A stretch of DNA of 64,000 bases from Bin80 sp965220365 (GCA_965220365.1 OZ244823.1:3348001-3412000), one strand, 5' to 3'; shown: positions 1 to 8,939, counted from the first letter of the stretch. Notes: generated by a model from the letters alone, not told the origin. Translations and numbers: made by a program.

Positions 1-49
1 GGGCGCGTGAATCGTCGCTCACTCTTCACTCATTTAGACCTACACGATC

Positions 50-1186
50 ATGGAAGACGTTCTCTACCTGGGGCTGGATGCTCACGCTCGCACCTGTGTT
101 TTAAGCGCGATGAATTCGCGGGGCGTGGTGGTGTTCACCCGTTCATTTACGACATCGGAACGTGCTCTTAGAGTGCATGTGACCCGAATTTCTGCACGCA
201 CCCGCTATCTGGCGTTGGAGGAATCGACAATTTCTGGCTGGATTGCGGGCGTTTTGCGCCCGCATGTGGATCGGTTGATCGTTTGTGACCCCAAGCACAA
301 TGCGTTGATCCGTCAAGGGAACAAGGATGATTTCAGCGACGCGGTCCATCTGTGTCAATTGCTCCGTCTGGACGCATTCGTTGAAGTGTATCACAGCGAT
401 CAGGACGACCGGGTAGATTTCAAGATTGCGGTGCAACAATATTTACATTTTCGCAATGCCCACGCGAGTTTGAAGACCAAGATCAAGTTCAAGTATCAAC
501 AGGCAGGGATCATTCCGACCGGTGATCGTGTGTTTAGCCCGAGGGATCGATCGGCGTATTTGGCGCAGTTGCCAACGGAGTCTCGCAGGAAAATACTGAT
601 TAACTTATATGATCAACTGGACGCGCTTGGTCGCCAGCGGCAAACCGCCCAGGATTTGATGCAAGAACTGGGGAAGAATTATCCAGAAATCCTCCAGTTT
701 CAACAGATGCCTGGGATCGGTATGGTGGGCGCTCATCTATTCAGTGGGCTCATTCAGACGCCTTATCGGTTTCGGACCCGGCAACAGTTGTGGCGATATT
801 GTCGTCTGGGGGTCGTGGCTCGCAGTAGTGCAGGTAAGCCGTTGTCGTACAAGCGCCTTGACCGATCGGGGTCTGGCGTATTGAAAGCGGTGAGTCACCA
901 GTGCTGGAAGGCCGCATTGAGCACGAAGTCCCCGAACGAAGTCCGGTTGTATTATGAAGCTTCGTTAAAGCGGACGGAGAATCGGACGCACGCAAGGCTC
1001 AACACGCAGCGCAAAGCGCTGGCGGTACTTTGGACCATATGGAAGAACGATGTAGCCTATAACGCAGCTCTTTTTTATCGATCATCTGCACACGCGGTAG
1101 ACGCGCAGGCACTGGGGAAACCGTCGTGTCTGGTGTCGGATGCTTGCGGATTCGGGTCGCCGGGACATACTCCATTCATTGCATAG
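50..1186 (+). CDS. IS110-family transposase
   Basis: A 378-aa DEDD transposase/recombinase. The N-terminal RuvC-like half shows the acidic set: Asp in LGLDAH near residue 9, Glu in ALEES near 56, and the pair in NKDDFSDAVHL near 95. The C-terminal Transposase_20 half starts at the HhH-like QMPGIG near residue 222, and the Ser-rich stretch RSGSG near 275 is a candidate for the nucleophile region. Full length for the family. The element ends were not located, since IS110 members lack classical inverted repeats. It lies directly upstream of a broken group II intron and may have landed inside or next to the intron's 5' part. Family call firm; whether it is active is unknown. Confidence 0.92.
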   Translation: MEDVLYLGLDAHARTCVLSAMNSRGVVVFTRSFTTSERALRVHVTRISARTRYLALEESTISGWIAGVLRPHVDRLIVCDPKHNALIRQGNKDDFSDAVHLCQLLRLDAFVEVYHSDQDDRVDFKIAVQQYLHFRNAHASLKTKIKFKYQQAGIIPTGDRVFSPRDRSAYLAQLPTESRRKILINLYDQLDALGRQRQTAQDLMQELGKNYPEILQFQQMPGIGMVGAHLFSGLIQTPYRFRTRQQLWRYCRLGVVARSSAGKPLSYKRLDRSGSGVLKAVSHQCWKAALSTKSPNEVRLYYEASLKRTENRTHARLNTQRKALAVLWTIWKNDVAYNAALFYRSSAHAVDAQALGKPSCLVSDACGFGSPGHTPFIA

Positions 1187-1517
1187 TCTCCACGTTGTGG
1201 AAGACTCAAATAGTAGGTTAGTAGCCCGGCCTTCAAGCCCCATAAGACAATAGAGCCCACCGGGGACTCTCCTAAACGAGTATGGCAGAAGAACATGCAC
1301 CTTTCACCGGTCTTGCAAATCCGCCCCGAAGCAGTCCGACATCTTGCACAAAGATGGAACTCCAATTTTTGTCTATGTTCGAAACCGTAGGATGCAGCTC
1401 GCGCCCTCAAAATTTCACGATTTTTCGAGAATGGGAGAGGTGTGCGTGAAACTTTTCTTTTCAAACGAGTGTTGAAGCTCCTGTCCTGTAATGGGAGTGG
1501 AGCGAAGGGGGTGACCC
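1187..1517 (+). other. Non-coding stretch between IS110 and the intron ORF
   Basis: About 330 bases without a credible gene. Part must be the IS110 3' flank. The remainder should be 5' ribozyme sequence of the group II intron whose ORF starts at 1518. A GTGTGCG motif near 1439-1445 resembles the GTGYG intron start, but it leaves too little room for domains I-III, so I could not place the intron 5' end. Domain I may be truncated or may continue on the far side of the IS110 copy. Confidence 0.4.
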
Positions 1518-2064
1518 ATGCAGCGAACGGCAACGAAGCAACCAAGAGGGAGGACTTCCGCGCAAAACGCAAAGCCGTTTCCGGTGACCAAACGCCAAGT
1601 TTGGGAGGCTTGGAAGCGAGTAAAGGCGAACCAGGGAGGGGCGGGGATTGATGACCAAACGATCGCCGAATTTGAGGAAAATCTTGCAGACAATCTCTAC
1701 AAGATCTGGAATCGGATGGCATCGGGGAGTTATCATCCGAAGCCGGTGCGCCGGGTGAATATTCCAAAGTCGAGCGGAGGTGTTCGAGGGCTGGGGATTC
1801 CCACCGTGGCTGACCGGGTGGCCCAGATGGTGGTAAAGCAGGTACTGGAGCCGATCCTGGAAGGGGTGTTTCATCCCGATTCGTACGGATATCGACCGAA
1901 GAAATCGGCCCACGACGCGATCCGGCGCACGCGTACGCGTTGCTGGCAGCGGGCGTGGGTACTGGACATGGATATCAAGTCATATTTTGACACGATCGAC
2001 CATGCCCTTCTGATGAAAGCGGTCCGCAAGCATACGGGACAGAAGTGGGTGCTCTTATATGTAG
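1518..2064 (+). pseudogene. ltrA: Group II intron reverse transcriptase/maturase, 5' half
   Basis: First 182 codons of an LtrA-type reverse transcriptase, with the usual start (VWEAWKRVKANQGGAGID) and fingers blocks such as RPLGIPT-like GLGIPTVADRVAQ, GYRPKKSAHDA and the DMDIKSYFDTIDH palm motif. Reading then enters an insertion sequence and stops at 2075. Removing bases 2065-3587 (the IS plus one copy of its 4-bp duplication) restores an uninterrupted 449-aa protein with the half at 3588-4390. The gene is therefore disrupted by one clean, apparently recent insertion, not by decay. Confidence 0.9.
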
Positions 2065-3583
2065 CAGTCCGTTGATAAAGCACCTATTTCAGGATCGTAT
2101 CTCTATGATGACGCATTCCCGCGTAGGTTTTCTTTTTGCTCATTTTGAGGATCAAGTATGGCAAAACGCCCCCTGCCGGTGCTCAACCGCTGAAAATGCG
2201 TGATTTCGGCTATATTTTGCCAAAAAACGGCAAAACAGAGAGGGGCTAACCCCCCGCCAGTGCCAATTGGACGGACCTCTTCCCCTGCAGGACTCTCGGC
2301 TTCCCCACACCACAGCCCGTTCGCATTAAAAGACCCAGGTTAAAAGCCGCTCCCTGGATGACCATCCGCTTCATAATTTCAAGGTTGTCTCGAACATGAA
2401 CTTTGCGTAATCCACCCGTCTCCAAAAGGTGCGCAAACGCGCGTTCCACTTTCTCTCCCCGCTGACGCAACAGCGACTTTCCACGATGGCCTCGGAGCCG
2501 CCGCCGGTTCGCATAGGTCGGCTTCTGAGCACACGGATTCTTTGTCCAGTTCCGACGCCCACGCTTTGGCTCACTGATGTAACTGCGTATCCCACAATCT
2601 GCAAGCGATACCATCACCGCATTGGAGTGATACCCCTTATCGGCAACCACCTCCTCGGCCGTCAAATCCAACGCCTCTAATTGCTCTGTGGCCGCATCTA
2701 AGGTGGACGCAAGGGAAGCCGTATCCCCGCCATCCATCGTTTGAACCGTCACCCCAACCAACGCCCCCGTTTCCAGATCCACCGCATGTTCATACTTGTG
2801 CGCCAGATGGGTCCGGCCATCCTTCATCTTCGTGATGCGTGCATCGGGCGCCTCTGGATGCACCCAATCCCGATTGGATCCCTTGTTTTTGCGGTTCTTG
2901 TCCAATTTGGCCAAGTCCTCCCGCGTCGGAGTCTCAATGCCGGATTCCTTTGCCAAAGATTCCAAAAATGCAGGATAGCTCACCCCGTTCTCCCGAAGAA
3001 CGATGCTCTTCATTGCCGCATTCGCCTCCAAGGTCGTCGAATCAATTCCCAACGTCTTCCCGCGTAACAAGCCGGATGACTTCAGCAAGGCTAACACCCA
3101 ACCAAACACGGCCAGATGGACCTCTACGCTCAACCGCTGACGTGTCTTTGACAAGGTGCTATGCTCCGGCGTACGCTCCGTCAAATCATAACCCAAAAAT
3201 TTCCAGAGCGCCAGCGAATCATTACAACGCCAAGCAATCCCGCGCTCCGAACCGAATCCCTCCAAATACCCCACCAACAACATCCGAAAATAGACCCCCG
3301 GAGCAATCCCCGGGCGACCAATTCCATCCGCGTAAAACTTCCGACAAGTCTCCTCCACATACGCATCAAAACCCTCCTTGCAAAGCAATCGATCTAACGC
3401 ATCGTAAAATGCATGGGATGAAGAACAGAGCTCAGAAGATGAAATAAACAGATTCCCTTGTGAACCACGGTTACGTTTACCTAATGCCATGAATCGACTC
3501 CCCAAAGTTGACATAAAAAGTACAACTGAAATATACACGACCAATTCTAGAATTCCTAGAATCCCGACTTTATCCACGGACTG
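2065..3583 (-). mobile_element. Insertion sequence inside the intron RT gene
   Basis: A 1519-bp element with 16-bp terminal inverted repeats at 2065-2080 and 3568-3583; they differ at one position (CAGTCCGTTGATAAAG against CAGTCCGTGGATAAAG). It is flanked by direct copies of GTAG at 2061-2064 and 3584-3587, the target duplication. It carries one transposase gene on the minus strand. Bases 2090-2245 between the repeat and the end of the gene hold no ORF, only a small TGCC-AAAAAAC-GGCA hairpin. The ends are seen directly; the family (IS5/IS1182/ISNCY-like) is uncertain. Confidence 0.93.
2246..3490 (-). CDS. DDE transposase (DUF772 plus DDE_Tnp_1 type)
   Basis: A 414-aa transposase. It has an N-terminal DUF772-like region (GRPGIAPGVYFRMLLVGYLEG near residues 50-70), then DDE blocks: LGIDSTTLEANA (first Asp), EVVADKGYHSN (second Asp) and the Glu-containing GEKVERAFAHLLETGGLRK. 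I place the start at the ATG at 3490, inside the inverted repeats and 7 nt after GGGGAG. An upstream in-frame ATG at 3514 is possible. A longer reading frame runs past the element into the host gene and cannot be the native protein. It occupies most of the IS and looks intact. Confidence 0.88.
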   Translation of the reverse strand: MALGKRNRGSQGNLFISSSELCSSSHAFYDALDRLLCKEGFDAYVEETCRKFYADGIGRPGIAPGVYFRMLLVGYLEGFGSERGIAWRCNDSLALWKFLGYDLTERTPEHSTLSKTRQRLSVEVHLAVFGWVLALLKSSGLLRGKTLGIDSTTLEANAAMKSIVLRENGVSYPAFLESLAKESGIETPTREDLAKLDKNRKNKGSNRDWVHPEAPDARITKMKDGRTHLAHKYEHAVDLETGALVGVTVQTMDGGDTASLASTLDAATEQLEALDLTAEEVVADKGYHSNAVMVSLADCGIRSYISEPKRGRRNWTKNPCAQKPTYANRRRLRGHRGKSLLRQRGEKVERAFAHLLETGGLRKVHVRDNLEIMKRMVIQGAAFNLGLLMRTGCGVGKPRVLQGKRSVQLALAGG

Positions 3584-3587
3584 GTAG

Positions 3588-4390
3588 AGCGCTGGCTGAA
3601 AGCTCCGGTGGTACATCCAGACGGACGGGAAGAGGCCCGAACGGTCGGCACCCCGCAAGGCGGGGTGATCAGTCCACTCCTGGCGAATCTGTTTCTGCAC
3701 TACGCATTTGATCGGTGGATGGAGCTCAACGCTCCAGACATTCCGTTCGAGCGGTATGCGGATGACATTGTGTGCCACTGCACGAGTGAGGCGCAGGCGC
3801 AACATCTCTGGAGGATACTCCGGGATCGATTTTCGGCCTGTAACTTAACCTTACACCCGGATAAAACCCGGATCGTCTATTGCAAACAAGACGGTCGAGA
3901 GGGCACGTATCCAGACGTGTCGTTTGACTTTCTGGGGTACACGTTTCGTCCTCGGAGGGTTGGGACACGGACGGGCAGGAGCCGTCTGGGGTTTACTCCG
4001 GCGATCAGTCGGAAGGCAATACAATCCATACAGGACACCATACGGAGTTGGAGACTGGGCACGTTGAGTCCTTTAACACTGGAGTCTATCGCGGGCAAGA
4101 TCAATGCCACGGTACGCGGATGGATCGACGATTATGGAGCGTTTTACCAATCAGGTCTACGTAGGCCTTTGGGGCAGATCGAGTACCACCTGACAAAGTG
4201 GATTATGCGGAAGTATAAAAGCTTTCGAAGACGATGGCTTCGGGCATGGAACTGGTTACAAAAACGCGCACGCCAAAACTCCGGATTATTCGTGCACTGG
4301 CAGTTTCTTTATGGAACTCCTTTATTCAATTCCAGAACGGCTGCATGGGAAGAGCCGTATGAGTTGAGAGGCTCACGTACGGTTCTGTGA
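3588..4390 (+). pseudogene. ltrA: Group II intron reverse transcriptase/maturase, 3' half
   Basis: C-terminal two-thirds of the LtrA-type protein. It contains GTPQGGVISPLLANLFLHY, the catalytic YADD box (FERYADDIV), DFLGYTFRPR, and the maturase/X domain (GIIM-like, around GKINATVRGWIDDYGAFY). No HNH endonuclease domain follows, so the intron belongs to the endonuclease-lacking kind. The last codons (EPYELRGSRTVL) overlap ribozyme domain V, as is usual in compact bacterial introns. It has no start of its own, being separated from its first half by the IS at 2065-3583. Confidence 0.9.
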
Positions 4391-4425
4391 GAGCCCGGGG
4401 GTGAAAATCCCCCGGGCTACTTGAC
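4351..4425 (+). ncRNA. Group II intron domains V and VI, 3' splice end
   Basis: Domain V is a hairpin at about 4352-4385 (arms GAGCCGTATGAG and CTCACGTACGGTTC). Domain VI follows at about 4391-4420, a 9-bp GC stem (GCCCGGGGG with CCCCCGGGC) whose 3' arm runs into CTACTTGAC, with the candidate branch A in CTAC. The intron most likely ends at 4425, because a clean ISL3 transposase frame starts at 4426. Confidence 0.8.
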
Positions 4426-5022
4426 ATCAACACCACAAAGGACTGTGTTCCTGGAGCGGAGCAGAAGATTGCGTTTGACCGATTTCATGTTGCGAAGAAA
4501 ATCGGAGAAGCCGTGGATCAGGTTCGTCGGAAAGAGCACAAAGAATTGATGCAACAAGGGAATCCGTACCTCAAAGGCACCAAGTACGATTGGCTGACGA
4601 ACCGGAAAAACATGTCCACAACTCAGAAGAAACGATTCCAGCAATTACAGAACAGTTCGTTACGTACCGCCAGAGCATGGGCACTCAAAGATCTGTCCCA
4701 GAAGTTGTGGCACTATGTCCGTCGTACCTGGGCGCTCAAGGGCTGGAAACGTTGGCTGAGTTGGGCGGTGCGATGCCGACTTGAACCAATGAAAAAAGTG
4801 GCCAAAACCATTCGAGAATATCTATGGGGAATCATCAATGCGATCGTTCTCAAGGTGAGCAACGGCCCGGCGGAAAGCATCAACAGCCGAATCAAAACCG
4901 TCAAAATCCGCAGCCGTGGCTTCCGAAATGTTCAGCGCTTAACTCATGCCATCTATTTCTATCTGGGAGGACTCGATCTCTATCCAGAAAGTGTCCGAAA
5001 TAGACCCGGCTCACTAAAATAA
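4426..5022 (+). pseudogene. ISL3-family transposase, 3' half (interrupted by the intron)
   Basis: 198 codons in one frame with no start. They cover the C-terminal half of an ISL3 transposase: CVPGAEQKIAFDRFHVAKK, then the helical insert, then the terminal Glu region around GPAESINSRIKTVKIRSRGFRN. The frame begins exactly at the inferred intron end. The missing N-terminal half is not between the IS110 gene and the intron ORF, so it lies before base 1 or is lost. The ISL3 copy at 63346-64000 ends at DMW, only a few residues short of where this fragment begins, which suggests that the intron entered the conserved DMWPxx-INxT site. Confidence 0.85.
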
Positions 5023-5190
5023 GTGAAGAGCCAAATTATTAGGGGAGGAGGTTGAATACGGTGAGGAGTTTTATCGCTTCACTTGGGCAGGTAAATCTCA
5101 GACATAGTAAGTTTAGCGGAACACCCTTGAACTTGGATTGTACGCCCCGACGTTCCCGGTTTTTCCAATTACCAAATTACGTTCAAAACC

Positions 5191-5517
5191 ATGAAAAAAT
5201 CTCTCGTAAAGCACATCAATACATACTTAGATTCCGCCATAAGGGCCCGCGTTTTATATGCTGTTATGGGACTCATTTGCGCCGTCTTAATTGGCTTGGC
5301 CGCCCCGATGCCAGAGGCAGTCACAGCAACTTCTCAGACTCCAGAGCATGTCTATGGGTACGTAGTTGACGACGACTGTAGCCCGTCAGACTGTGATGAA
5401 GAAAATCCCAGCCACGGGCACCGATTCAAATGTGGAGGTACGTGTCCTGAAACGCCAGGAGAGATATGCTGCAGCATTCCGTCTGATTCGGGCTGCATAA
5501 AGTGTCATGTTGAGTGA
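5191..5517 (+). CDS. Small secreted Cys-rich protein, module A gene 1
   Basis: A 108-aa protein with an N-terminal hydrophobic segment (about residues 22-42) that should be a signal peptide or anchor, ending near PMPEAVTA. The mature part is short, acidic and Cys-rich, with eight Cys in about 60 residues (CSPSDC, KCGGTC, EICC, CIKCHVE). No known domain recognised. Its last bases overlap the start of the propeller gene, so the two are likely co-translated. The layout (tiny exported protein, 6-bladed propeller, thioredoxin-like protein) recurs at 58416-60566, and small exported NVEALA-type peptides next to propellers are known in Bacteroides. Function unknown. Confidence 0.7.
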   Translation: MKKSLVKHINTYLDSAIRARVLYAVMGLICAVLIGLAAPMPEAVTATSQTPEHVYGYVVDDDCSPSDCDEENPSHGHRFKCGGTCPETPGEICCSIPSDSGCIKCHVE

Positions 5518-6631
5518 CACCATTATGTGCCCCAAGAATAAGAATAGGGGTGGGAAACCGACATACCCTTTCCTGCGCGGTAGCGGGGTACTCTGTGTGC
5601 TTGTCGCTGTATCCATCCATGTGCTGTACGGAGGTGTCTGTTCCGCTCAATCCGCTCAAGAGGTGGGGACAAATCTGGTAGATTTTGACAATGTGTTCGT
5701 TTTACAGGATACGGTGCGACTGGATCAAGCGGTGATCATTGGAAAGATTGATGATATGGATGTCAGCGATTCTGGAACAATGCTGGTCATGGATGGCAGT
5801 ACTCGTACTGTATACCACTTCTCCGCCACGGGGCAGCTTCTGTATGAACTTTCGGTGACGGAATGTCATCCTGGTGCAAATTTCACTCCTTGGAATGCCC
5901 GGTTCATTGGTGACGGACATATCGTGGCATGGGATGCAAGGGGGGCTGCGTATTTGTTTGACGCCGTCGGCCATTGCACCGACTACGTGAGGTCAGACGA
6001 AATGATAAACATACACGCGATGTGTGCCCACGGAGACTTTATTTATGCAAAGCCGCTGGTACTTTCGGAGACTATGGAGGTGAGAGTCTTTTCTCGGCGT
6101 CTGGAACTTATGGAAAAAATTCCCATCGAAACCACTATGTGGCCCAACCTGACCCGTATTGTTTGGATTAAAGAGGGCCGGAGTTTGGAATGTTTTGATG
6201 ATGGCGTATGGTACGCTTACGTATATAGTACAGATGCAACCCCCATCAGGCCGCAAGGAAGTTTCACACACCACAAACCGCCCTTCCTGAAGACGAGGAA
6301 GCGTGATAAGCCATCGCCGGATCCCAGAGATATGAGGGGGCTTTATGATTCATCGGACGTATTAGGATTGTACAGACTTAACGTCTCAACGCGAATGATA
6401 GCCCATATGGGACTCAGGCACCATGGCAAAGTGCTGCAAGGTTTGGGGCTCACCATTGTTGATCACAGGAACAGCTTCCCTAGTATCAGCACCGTATCAC
6501 CAAGATCTTTGATGGGGGCGGGAGCCGGACTGCTGTATTTAAGAGGAGACCATGAGCTTCTGTCAGACGGAGATGTGGGGAATCGCCTGATCTTACGTTA
6601 CCGTTTTGTACCCCCGACTGCCGATGACTGA
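5507..6631 (+). CDS. 6-bladed beta-propeller protein, module A gene 2
   Basis: 374 aa. It begins with a positively charged stretch and hydrophobic segment (residues 25-45, ending near CSAQSAQ), a signal peptide. The rest shows repeated propeller-like blades: IGKIDDMDVSDSGTMLVMDGSTRTVYHFSATGQLLYEL, then weaker repeats. It matches the general pattern of Bacteroidota 6-bladed beta-propeller (TolB-like) proteins of 350-400 aa. ATG at 5507 overlaps the end of gene 1; a second ATG at 5525 is equally good. Gene 3 starts inside its last codons. Probably periplasmic or surface exposed; ligand unknown. Confidence 0.75.
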   Translation: MLSDTIMCPKNKNRGGKPTYPFLRGSGVLCVLVAVSIHVLYGGVCSAQSAQEVGTNLVDFDNVFVLQDTVRLDQAVIIGKIDDMDVSDSGTMLVMDGSTRTVYHFSATGQLLYELSVTECHPGANFTPWNARFIGDGHIVAWDARGAAYLFDAVGHCTDYVRSDEMINIHAMCAHGDFIYAKPLVLSETMEVRVFSRRLELMEKIPIETTMWPNLTRIVWIKEGRSLECFDDGVWYAYVYSTDATPIRPQGSFTHHKPPFLKTRKRDKPSPDPRDMRGLYDSSDVLGLYRLNVSTRMIAHMGLRHHGKVLQGLGLTIVDHRNSFPSISTVSPRSLMGAGAGLLYLRGDHELLSDGDVGNRLILRYRFVPPTADD

Positions 6632-7208
6632 CCGATTGAAAGACAGCTTGTGGTTTGTGATACCATTTGCACTGGTACTCGTAATCGTTCTTGTGTTGCG
6701 GATGGAGGGTCCTGACCGAACAAATTCACAGCAATGGGAGCACTCGTTACAAGTATCAGCCTCTGTCGCCCTTGAAGGCCATGCGCTTCCCACCTCGGGC
6801 ATCTTTGAGGCGCATTCTCGTGTCTCCGTAGCGGAGGAAGGCCTGGTCCTACCGGACACGGCTGTCGTGATCTTTCTGGGTGGCATCGGTTGCTCGGCCG
6901 ATCAGGTGAAACTGCTTCAATACTGGTCTGAGAGACATGCTGATACAGGGTTTCAGAATATTCCCGTACTGGCCCTTTATGTAGATCCTTTGTTGGGAGC
7001 AGAGCGGGGGGCCTACGAAGCGTTGATCCTACGGCGCGTGAGTCAGGCTAAATTCCCTTTTCTAGTCTCGCAGAACACAGACTTCAGTCTACGGGCTATG
7101 GGTATTTCCACACCTCAAGTAGCGCTGGTTGAAAATCAGGTCATTGCACGCGTCTTCAATCCAGTGATTGCACCCAAACTGTCTGAGTTACCGCAGGTGG
7201 TTCACTAA
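6624..7208 (+). CDS. Membrane-anchored thioredoxin-like protein, module A gene 3
   Basis: 194 aa starting at the ATG at 6624, which overlaps the propeller stop codon. One N-terminal membrane segment (about residues 9-25, WFVIPFALVLVIVLVL) anchors a soluble domain. That domain contains VVIFLGGIGCSADQVKLLQ, which sits where TlpA/thioredoxins carry their CxxC. Only one Cys is present, as in its counterpart at 59904 (VFIGSSTCPFSNHS). Further fold elements are a beta strand VLALYVDPLLG and a cis-Pro-like STPQVALVE. A disulfide reductase seems unlikely; a peroxiredoxin-like or binding role is possible. Inferred from fold cues only. Confidence 0.65.
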   Translation: MTDRLKDSLWFVIPFALVLVIVLVLRMEGPDRTNSQQWEHSLQVSASVALEGHALPTSGIFEAHSRVSVAEEGLVLPDTAVVIFLGGIGCSADQVKLLQYWSERHADTGFQNIPVLALYVDPLLGAERGAYEALILRRVSQAKFPFLVSQNTDFSLRAMGISTPQVALVENQVIARVFNPVIAPKLSELPQVVH

Positions 7209-7245
7209 GTCTGGGCGCTTTTTCTTAGCCCAAGTTTAACACGAG

Positions 7246-7269
7246 GCCCCATTTTGGGGCTTTTTTTTT
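7246..7269 (+). terminator. Rho-independent terminator of module A
   Basis: GCCCC-ATTTT-GGGGC hairpin at 7246-7260 followed by nine T, 37 bp after the stop of the thioredoxin-like gene. A textbook intrinsic terminator that closes the three-gene unit. Confidence 0.85.
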
Positions 7270-7419
7270 AGTTTTTTTTCGCCTGACCTTGGCCCCGAAC
7301 CTTTGATTCCAGCCTGCATTGGCCCATTTCCTTTTGCGTCGTTCGTGGATTCGGACGATTGTAGTGCCATAATACATTTATTCTGGGAACCTTCAGCTGC
7401 CTCCCTCGTTTCCTCCCTC

Positions 7420-7569
7420 ATGTTTATCCGAAAAACCATGACCCGGACCATGAAGGACGGAACCACCTATCACGCGTTCCGGCTCGTTCACAATGTCCGG
7501 TACGGCGCCAAGGTGAAGCAGGAAACGCTCCTGCATCTGGGAAGTCAATTCCCGGTCAAGGAATCCTGA
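7420..7569 (+). pseudogene. IS1634-family transposase remnant (N-terminus)
   Basis: About 49 residues starting at the ATG at 7420 (MFIRKTMTRTMKDGTTYHA, then FRLVHNVRYGAKVKQETLLHLG). This matches the conserved start of IS1634 transposases, in which a short beta hairpin ends in the LG motif. The frame stops at 7569 and nothing like the catalytic core follows, so only the first tenth of the gene survives. It marks the left edge of the operon at 7899-13022. Confidence 0.7.
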
Positions 7570-7689
7570 CTTCGACGGTTACCTCTGGCACAGGGGTACT
7601 GGAGTGGGATTTTTGGAAAAAGTGAACACTACATGTACCCCTTTTGAGGGGTTGAACCTTCGCGCAACACCGACGACCTGGTGTTGTGT

Positions 7690-7869
7690 TTAGGAGGTCG
7701 TTCCTTTCTTGAACAGCACCGTTTGGCGCTGCAGGGTCTGGTTGACGACCTGATAGAGTCGAATCCCCTCTCGGGTGGCCTTTGAGGGGAGAAGATATTC
7801 TGCGTGATTGCCCCGGTCACAGATGACCGATGCCTCGACATTGCCCAGTTCGGCTAAAATCTGATGCAC
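7690..7869 (-). pseudogene. Unidentified coding remnant
   Basis: Reading the minus strand from 7869 to the TAA at 7690-7692 gives about 59 residues with protein-like composition (for example VEASVICDRGNHAEYLL and REGIRLYQVVNQTLQRQ), preceded by stops and without a start. It looks like the 3' end of a lost gene. The region 7570-7898 shows nothing else. I do not recognise the family; a transposase end is possible. Confidence 0.35.
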
Positions 7870-7898
7870 GTACTATAGCCGCCTCTCAACCATGGAAG

Positions 7899-8939
7899 TC
7901 AGGTAGAAGATGTTTTCGGGAGATGATCAAAACACAACGAAGTGGGGGCCTGATTCTGGATGAATTCGATGTGCGGAATTTTCTGTGGCTGGACCGCAGA
8001 AACATTATCCAGTGGTACGACGACCGTTCCACCACAGCATGCTCCATGTTCATGTCCTGCAGCAAATACTCCAGACAGGTGCGTGGACGAAACCGCTGGC
8101 AACTGATCCGCGCAATGCTCAGATAATTGAGTACATACGATACGCGTTTCGGGTAGTAATTGCCGAAGCTGTCCCACCACATCAGGATTCGGGGTAGAGT
8201 ACATTCCCCGCCCAATTGAAAAGATTACGAGATCAGGCCTGACTTTTGAAAGCAACTTTTTTGCATGCTCCTTCTGGGTAGTCCCGGTCCCTGGAGATCC
8301 CCCATGATGTGGATAGACCAATATCCTCGAGTGAATATCCTGTTGCAAATTCCGGAATAGATCATCTAGTCCAACTCCATCTATGTCTCCTGGCAACAGA
8401 GCAACCCTGGAAGAACCAACAGAAATTGCAATGACAACACTAACTGAATTCGTGTGAATTCTAGTTCTGGATCTATTGGTGCTTCCCGCACCTTTGGTTG
8501 CCAGATATCGACTGGGTCCCAGAACTTCCACCGATACACCACCCGGAAGCTCTTCTCGGTGGCCAGAAACTAATTCGGTTCTGAATTCGAGCCGTCCGGC
8601 GTTATGAGCACAATCAAGCTCATGGACCAAGTCGTCCCAAACCTTTGAATTCTTCAAAGCATTACTATTCACATAGACATAGTCAATAGATACTTTTTTG
8701 GTTGCAAGCATACCGACAAGGCCACCAATATGGTCTGCATCGGCATGTGACAGATAGATGGAGTGGATGTGTGTGATTCCCTGTTCCAGCAAAAATTTAG
8801 AAAGCGAACCTCGCCTACCTGTATCCACTACAACAATACTATCCTCTTCGGCAATGATTACCGTGCTGTTTCCATGTCCGACATCTAGGAAACACAGGTG
8901 CCGGTGCAGCGGCATCGGGCGTTTCACTTTTCCTCCCAT
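7899..8939 (-). CDS. ComEC/Rec2-like metallo-beta-lactamase-fold protein
   Basis: 346 aa, last gene of the four-gene operon. The fold is shown by FLDVGHGNSTVII (as in the ComEC FLDVGQGDS start), the metal motif SHADADHIGG (HxxxDH type), LLPGDID and VYPHHGGS. It lacks membrane segments, so it is the soluble MBL part of ComEC type, a group that includes nucleases and other phosphoesterases. The start overlaps the end of the receiver gene by 16 nt. The last 60 residues (after GGTVVVPLDN) are poorly conserved-looking. In context it is the candidate effector, probably acting on nucleic acid; that role is inferred. Confidence 0.85.
   Translation of the reverse strand: MGGKVKRPMPLHRHLCFLDVGHGNSTVIIAEEDSIVVVDTGRRGSLSKFLLEQGITHIHSIYLSHADADHIGGLVGMLATKKVSIDYVYVNSNALKNSKVWDDLVHELDCAHNAGRLEFRTELVSGHREELPGGVSVEVLGPSRYLATKGAGSTNRSRTRIHTNSVSVVIAISVGSSRVALLPGDIDGVGLDDLFRNLQQDIHSRILVYPHHGGSPGTGTTQKEHAKKLLSKVRPDLVIFSIGRGMYSTPNPDVVGQLRQLLPETRIVCTQLSEHCADQLPAVSSTHLSGVFAAGHEHGACCGGTVVVPLDNVSAVQPQKIPHIEFIQNQAPTSLCFDHLPKTSST

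Noticed and set aside
1439..1445. GTGTGCG as the 5' end of the first group II intron.
   Set aside because: It would leave under 80 nt before the ORF, too little for domains I-III; the true end could not be fixed.
2839..3447. A 202-codon plus-strand frame across the DDE insertion sequence.
   Set aside because: Antisense shadow of the transposase; Pro/Ser/Asn-rich composition is typical of shadow frames.
3491..3805. N-terminal extension of the DDE transposase on the minus strand.
   Set aside because: Bases beyond 3583 are outside the inverted repeats and belong to the intron RT gene; the ATG at 3490 has its own ribosome site.
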